DNA from: an uncultured Prevotella sp.
Lineage (GTDB): Bacteria > Bacteroidota > Bacteroidia > Bacteroidales > Bacteroidaceae
Assembly (NCBI GenBank): GCA_902495455.1
Contig: CABUXJ010000003.1
Span: 1-64,000, forward strand
Direction of reading: 5' to 3'
DNA length: 64,000 nt
Below, one piece after another: positions 60,740 to 64,000 of this stretch. Both the position numbers and the translations under genes were made by a program. Below the pieces are notes generated by a model, which made no database searches, had not been told where the DNA came from, and saw nothing but the letters and a program-made list of their open reading frames with translations. Position 1 is the stretch's first letter, and every line of letters begins with the position of its first letter.

Positions 60740-61270
60740 CAATAAAATTCTGAATTTAACGCCGTTTTTCTGGCCCACTTTCCAAAATTTTTCGGCCACG
60801 CTCCCAAATTTTCAAGTCTCGCGAAGATCAAAATCGGGCCGTTTTTTCGGTGAAAAAATCACTGTTTTTGCAAACTGCTGGCAGACAGGTATTTATGAGT
60901 GGCGTCAGCTCTCCCTCCCCTTGGGGAGGGCCGGGGTGGGGCCCCGTAAGGCCCTCCTTGCTCTGCCGCGGGGCTGCTATTGCATCGCAACGGGGCCGCC
61001 GTTGCAACATGACGGCGTGCTCGTTGCAACCCCGCGGGGGCCCCGTTGCTCGCCGAACTCCGTTTTTTTGCCCTTTTTCGGTAATCAAAAACTCGCGAAG
61101 TTTTGTAAAAATGAAGAGCCGCGGGGCCCTTACGGGGATGTTTGAAGCCGCAGGTCTCTCCCCCTTGGGGGAGCCGGAGGGGGCCGTCGGTAGGCTTTAA
61201 GGCCCTTATTGCTCATGAAAACGCAAATCTTCAAGCATTTTTCCAAACACGGTTTTGTAAACATTTATCA
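60740..61270 (+). repeat. Composite intergenic repeat, copy 5 (family A)
   Basis: Order of blocks: CCCACTTTCCAAAATTTTTC, CGGCCACGCTCCCAAATTTT, CAAGTCTCGCGAAG, a CTCCCCTTGGGGAG hairpin, TTGCAACG palindromes, CCCTTTTTCGGTAATCAAAA, AAGAGCCGCGGGGCCCTTAC, GCAGGTCTCTCCCCCTTGGG, GTAGGCTTTAAGGCCCTTAT. It is the mirror of copy 4. Confidence 0.8.
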
Positions 61271-61308
61271 AACATCCACCTACAATCCACCTACACCCCA
61301 CTCCAACG

Positions 61309-61445
61309 AAGGTGTTGCAGAACGCACACGGTAGGGACATATTCTTGTATTTGTCCGCAAGTAACGTATTGATATTAATATTAATCATTTTTCTTGCGGA
61401 CAAATACAAGAATATGTCCCTACCGTGTGCGTTCTGCAACACCTT
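61309..61445. repeat. 53-bp perfect inverted repeat (family E)
   Basis: Arms 61309-61361 and 61393-61445 are exact reverse complements, beginning AAGGTGTTGCAGAACGCACA and ending TTGTCCGCAAG. The 31-base loop contains the palindrome TGATATTAATATTAATCA. The length and perfection suggest a recently formed or gene-converted copy. Confidence 0.9.
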
Positions 61446-61465
61446 CGGGTCTGATATGCTTTAAG

Positions 61466-61600
61466 GTATTCAAGCTCCCTCCCTTTGGGAGGGTTGGGGT
61501 GGGTTGTAGGTGGGTGTGTAGATGGGTGTGTAGGTGGGTGTGTAGGTGGGTGTGTAGGTGGGTGTGTAGGTGGGTTGGGGTGGGTTGTTGAAAAAACAAA
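61466..61600. repeat. Family B arm plus 12-bp minisatellite next to rpoN
   Basis: CAAGCTCCCTCCCTTTGGGA leads into five tandem 12-base units GGTGGGTGTGTA (61509-61568; second unit begins GA). The array ends 44 bases before the -33 element of rpoN. Confidence 0.8.
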
Positions 61601-61611
61601 CGGGTTTTGTT

Positions 61612-61641
61612 TTGTTATTCCCACGGTTTGAAGTATCTTTG
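61612..61641 (+). promoter_or_regulatory. rpoN promoter
   Basis: TTG (61612-61614), 19-base spacer, TATCTTTG (61634-61641): ideal Bacteroidota promoter 25 bases before the ATG. Confidence 0.75.
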
Positions 61642-61665
61642 CAGAACATAAAACAACAAATCGCT

Positions 61666-63183
61666 ATGGCTCAAAGTCAGGTTCAGGTCGAAAAGCAGGA
61701 ACAGGCGCTCAGGCAGACGCAGAACTTCTCGCAACAACAGTTGTTGCAGGCACAGCTCATCGAACTGCCGCTCAACCAGCTCGTGGACCGCATCAACGCC
61801 GAAATGGACGACAATCCGGCTCTCGAAGCCGCATCGCCCGACGACGGCATTGACGCGGAACATGACATCTATGACGACGGCAGAAGCAGCACGGACGACA
61901 GCAGTGACGATGATTTCGACGCACGCACGGAGCGTGAGGAACGCATGTCGGCACTGGACGAGGCTCTCAGCAGCATCGGACGCGACGACGAGGAATTGCC
62001 CGTATATAGCGGCGGCCACAACCAGACGGACGAACGCGAAGACATGGTCTATGGCGACAGCATCTCTTTCTACGACCAACTGAAGCAGCAGATGGCCGAG
62101 ACAGACATCGACGACCGCCGGCGCGAAATCATGGAATACCTGATCGGGTCGCTTGACGACGACGGACTGTTGCGCAAGACGTCCGACTCCATCGCCGACG
62201 AACTGACCATCTATCACGGCATGGATGTCACCGAGGCTGATGTCGAGGAGGTCGTCGGCATGCTCCAGGACTTCGACCCGCCGGGCATAGGTGCGCGCAC
62301 GCTTCAGGAGTGCCTCCTGTTGCAGATCGGCCGTCGCCCGCCGTCACGTCTGAAGGACTTGATGGAGGAGGTGATAAACCACCATTTTGACGCTTTCACG
62401 AAGAAACATTGGGACCGTCTGCAATCGGCACTGTCGCTGACAGAACTCCAGACGGAGACGCTGATAGCCGAACTGCGGCGGCTCAACCCTAAACCCGGAG
62501 CGGCAATGGGCGAGACGGTGGGACGCGGGATGCACCAGATCACGCCCGACTTCATCGTCGACACCAACGACGACGGCTCGGTGACATTTGCGCTCAACAC
62601 GGGAGACATCCCCGAGCTTCACGTCTCGCAGTCGTTTGCCGACACACTCAAGGAGTATCAGGACAACCGCGCCGGCATGAGCCGACAGATGAAGGAAGCC
62701 CTGCTGTACACGAAGAAGAAGGTCGAGGCCGCACAGGGATTTATCGAGGCCATCAAGGTCCGCAGACGGACGCTCACCACGACGATGGAGGCCATCATCC
62801 ACTGGCAGCACCGCTTCTTTGAAGACGGCGACGAAGCGTCGCTCCGCCCGATGATTCTCAAGGACATCGCCGAGCGGACGGGGCTTGACATATCGACAAT
62901 ATCGCGCGTGAGCAACAGCAAGTATGCACAGACGCGCTGGGGCACGTTCCCCCTGCGCCACTTCTTCAGCGACAGCTATGTCACTGAGAGCGGCGAGGAA
63001 CTGTCGACGCGCAGCATAAAGGCGGCGCTGAAGGATATCATCGACGCCGAAGACAAACGCAAGCCGCTCAACGACGACGCCATCCGCGAACAGTTGGCGG
63101 CAAAGGGCTATCCGATAGCGCGGCGCACGGTGGCGAAATATCGCGAGCAGTTGGGCATACCGATTGCGCGACTCAGAAAATAG
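61666..63183 (+). CDS. rpoN: RNA polymerase sigma-54 factor
   Basis: Directs polymerase to -24/-12 promoters opened by AAA+ activators. Region I Gln-rich activator-interacting helix (RQTQNFSQQQLLQAQLIELP, about 19-38), acidic region II (about 60-130), core-binding domain (about 140-330), and the DNA-binding domain with the RpoN box ARRTVAKYREQLGIP near the C-terminus. Start at 61666 by homology and promoter position; 505 aa. The next gene begins 28 bases after its stop. Confidence 0.97.
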   Translation: MAQSQVQVEKQEQALRQTQNFSQQQLLQAQLIELPLNQLVDRINAEMDDNPALEAASPDDGIDAEHDIYDDGRSSTDDSSDDDFDARTEREERMSALDEALSSIGRDDEELPVYSGGHNQTDEREDMVYGDSISFYDQLKQQMAETDIDDRRREIMEYLIGSLDDDGLLRKTSDSIADELTIYHGMDVTEADVEEVVGMLQDFDPPGIGARTLQECLLLQIGRRPPSRLKDLMEEVINHHFDAFTKKHWDRLQSALSLTELQTETLIAELRRLNPKPGAAMGETVGRGMHQITPDFIVDTNDDGSVTFALNTGDIPELHVSQSFADTLKEYQDNRAGMSRQMKEALLYTKKKVEAAQGFIEAIKVRRRTLTTTMEAIIHWQHRFFEDGDEASLRPMILKDIAERTGLDISTISRVSNSKYAQTRWGTFPLRHFFSDSYVTESGEELSTRSIKAALKDIIDAEDKRKPLNDDAIREQLAAKGYPIARRTVAKYREQLGIPIARLRK

Positions 63184-63211
63184 TTTCGGGTGCGAAAACC
63201 CAAAGACAAAG

Positions 63212-63883
63212 ATGCAGAACAATAATAATGCCAGGCGGCTCCCACACCTGAGAGTTCCGAGACGTTCACGGACCAAGACCATGATAGCGTCAGCCAAGAT
63301 GCTCAGTCTGCTGTTCATACCTTTCTATCTGCCGTTAGTGGGGCTGATAGCATTGTTCGTGTTCAGCTATCTGAGCCTCCTGCCGTTGGCATACAAGGCG
63401 GTGGTGCTGGCGATAGTCGGCTTCTTCACCGTGGTGATGCCCACGGCACTCATCCGTCTCTACCGCCGCTGTCAGGGATGGCGGCTCGCGGAACTGGAGC
63501 ATAAGGAGCGGCGCATGGTGCCCTACGTGATCTCCATCATGTGCTATTTCTCCTGCGTCTACTTCATGGAGCGCATGCACATCCCCCACTTCATGGGCAG
63601 CATCGTCATCGCGGCACTGGTCATCCAGATAGTCTGTGCGGTGGTCAACGCGTGGTGGAAGATAAGCATACACACGGCATCCATCGGTGGCGTGGCGGGA
63701 GCGCTGTTCTCGTTTGCCGAGATATTCGGCTTCAATCCGGTCTGGTGGCTCTGCATCGTCTTCCTCTTGGCCGGCGTGCTCGGCACCAGCCGAATGATGC
63801 TGCGCCAGAACTCGCTGTCACAGGTCGTCGGCGGCTTCTGCATCGGCGCCGTATGCTCGGCCGTGACGATATTGGTGAATTAG
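63212..63883 (+). CDS. PAP2-like membrane phosphatase family protein, 223 aa
   Basis: Six hydrophobic segments after a basic N-terminus (about 28-50, 55-80, 105-120, 125-145, 155-172 and 178-220). The end shows a reduced PAP2 pattern: WKISIHTASIGG (His of motif C2-like) and RMMLRQNSLSQVVGGFCIG, where the usual SR-x5-H-x3-D has Gln in place of His. Thus it may lack phosphatase activity or act on another substrate. Possible role in lipid phosphate recycling is inference. Start taken at 63212; an upstream ATG overlaps rpoN. Confidence 0.78.
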   Translation: MQNNNNARRLPHLRVPRRSRTKTMIASAKMLSLLFIPFYLPLVGLIALFVFSYLSLLPLAYKAVVLAIVGFFTVVMPTALIRLYRRCQGWRLAELEHKERRMVPYVISIMCYFSCVYFMERMHIPHFMGSIVIAALVIQIVCAVVNAWWKISIHTASIGGVAGALFSFAEIFGFNPVWWLCIVFLLAGVLGTSRMMLRQNSLSQVVGGFCIGAVCSAVTILVN

Positions 63884-63892
63884 AATATAACT

Positions 63893-63960
63893 AAGGTCCT
63901 TAAGATCCTTAATGACTTTAAAGTCCTTAAAGACCTTAAAGACCTTAAAGTCATTAAAAG
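63893..63960. repeat. TTAAAGNCC tandem repeat, copy (family D)
   Basis: CTAAGGTCCTTAAGATCCTT and AAAGTCCTTAAAGACCTTAA units up to the next gene's start; same units as 48633-48733. Confidence 0.7.
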
Positions 63961-63972
63961 CAAAAAAAGAAT

Positions 63973-64000
63973 ATGAACCCATCAGTAAGTATAATCATGG
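63973..64000 (+). CDS. purE: Partial gene start, probably purE
   Basis: Only MNPSVSIIM(G) is inside the window. This matches the usual N-terminus of N5-carboxyaminoimidazole ribonucleotide mutase (xVSIIMGSxSD). Nine codons cannot prove it. Confidence 0.45.

Noticed and set aside
60732..61145. Open frame of 137 codons in composite repeat copy 5
   Set aside because: Reading frame is not kept in the inverted copy at 46549-47090; repeat-derived.

Overview
The window looks like a chromosome segment of a Bacteroidales bacterium, most likely Prevotellaceae. Reasons seen in the sequence: promoters of the Bacteroidota type (TTG, 19-20 bp, TAnnTTTG), few Shine-Dalgarno sites, Type IX secretion (T9SS) genes porU, porV and a porE-like gene, a type III glutamine synthetase, the ribosomal order rplM-rpsI-rpsB-tsf, BspA-type leucine-rich repeats, DUF4143 ATPases and a MobV/DUF3987 mobilizable element. 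The genus is inference. No rRNA, tRNA or CRISPR array was recognised.

Layout. 1-950: a tyrosine recombinase and a hairpin. About 950-9440: an integrative mobilizable element (MobV relaxase, candidate oriT, DUF3987 and VirE-N replication genes, two HTH proteins, a membrane protein, an integrase) abutting a BspA-like LRR gene that stops inside a repeat. 10381-11826: non-coding, with a 126-nt nested hairpin and a composite repeat. 11827-15185: a GH140-like glycosidase with a repeat inserted in frame, a Bax-inhibitor-1 protein and a GNAT. 15427-17237: a two-gene ATPase plus PD-(D/E)XK-like nuclease module, the best candidate for an undescribed defence-type system. 17778-23613: an rRNA m5C methyltransferase, an ECF sigma operon and a PorE-like lipoprotein. 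24651-27751: a secreted protein, a TonB-domain protein and a DUF4143 ATPase. 28011-34029: FAH family protein-porU-porV-ispF. 34272-37318: tsf, rpsB, rpsI, rplM. 37605-43925: two more DUF4143 ATPases, a small acidic protein and a large secreted protein with a probable T9SS tail. 44204-46321: ptb-buk. 47439-55628: argR, a GNAT, argG, argC, argD, proC and a TonB-dependent receptor. 56019-64000: dapF, dapL, glnN, rpoN, a PAP2-like protein and the first codons of a probable purE.

How they work together. PorU and PorV are the T9SS attachment machinery, the PorE-like lipoprotein is a likely peptidoglycan anchor, and the secreted protein at 39801-41801 is a plausible cargo. The arg genes carry an ARG-box palindrome in front of argR. 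dapF and dapL give the aminotransferase route to meso-diaminopimelate.

The most striking non-genic feature is intergenic repeats of at least seven families: a 0.26-0.54 kb composite palindromic element (5 copies), CCCTCCC/GGGAGGG hairpins, AACGCAAAGACGCAAAG repeats, GTAGGGNCATA...TTGTCCGC inverted repeats, TTAAAGNCC-type tandem repeats, GGAGGGAGGAG palindromes and TCCCATA tandems. Several intrude into the ends or interior of coding genes.
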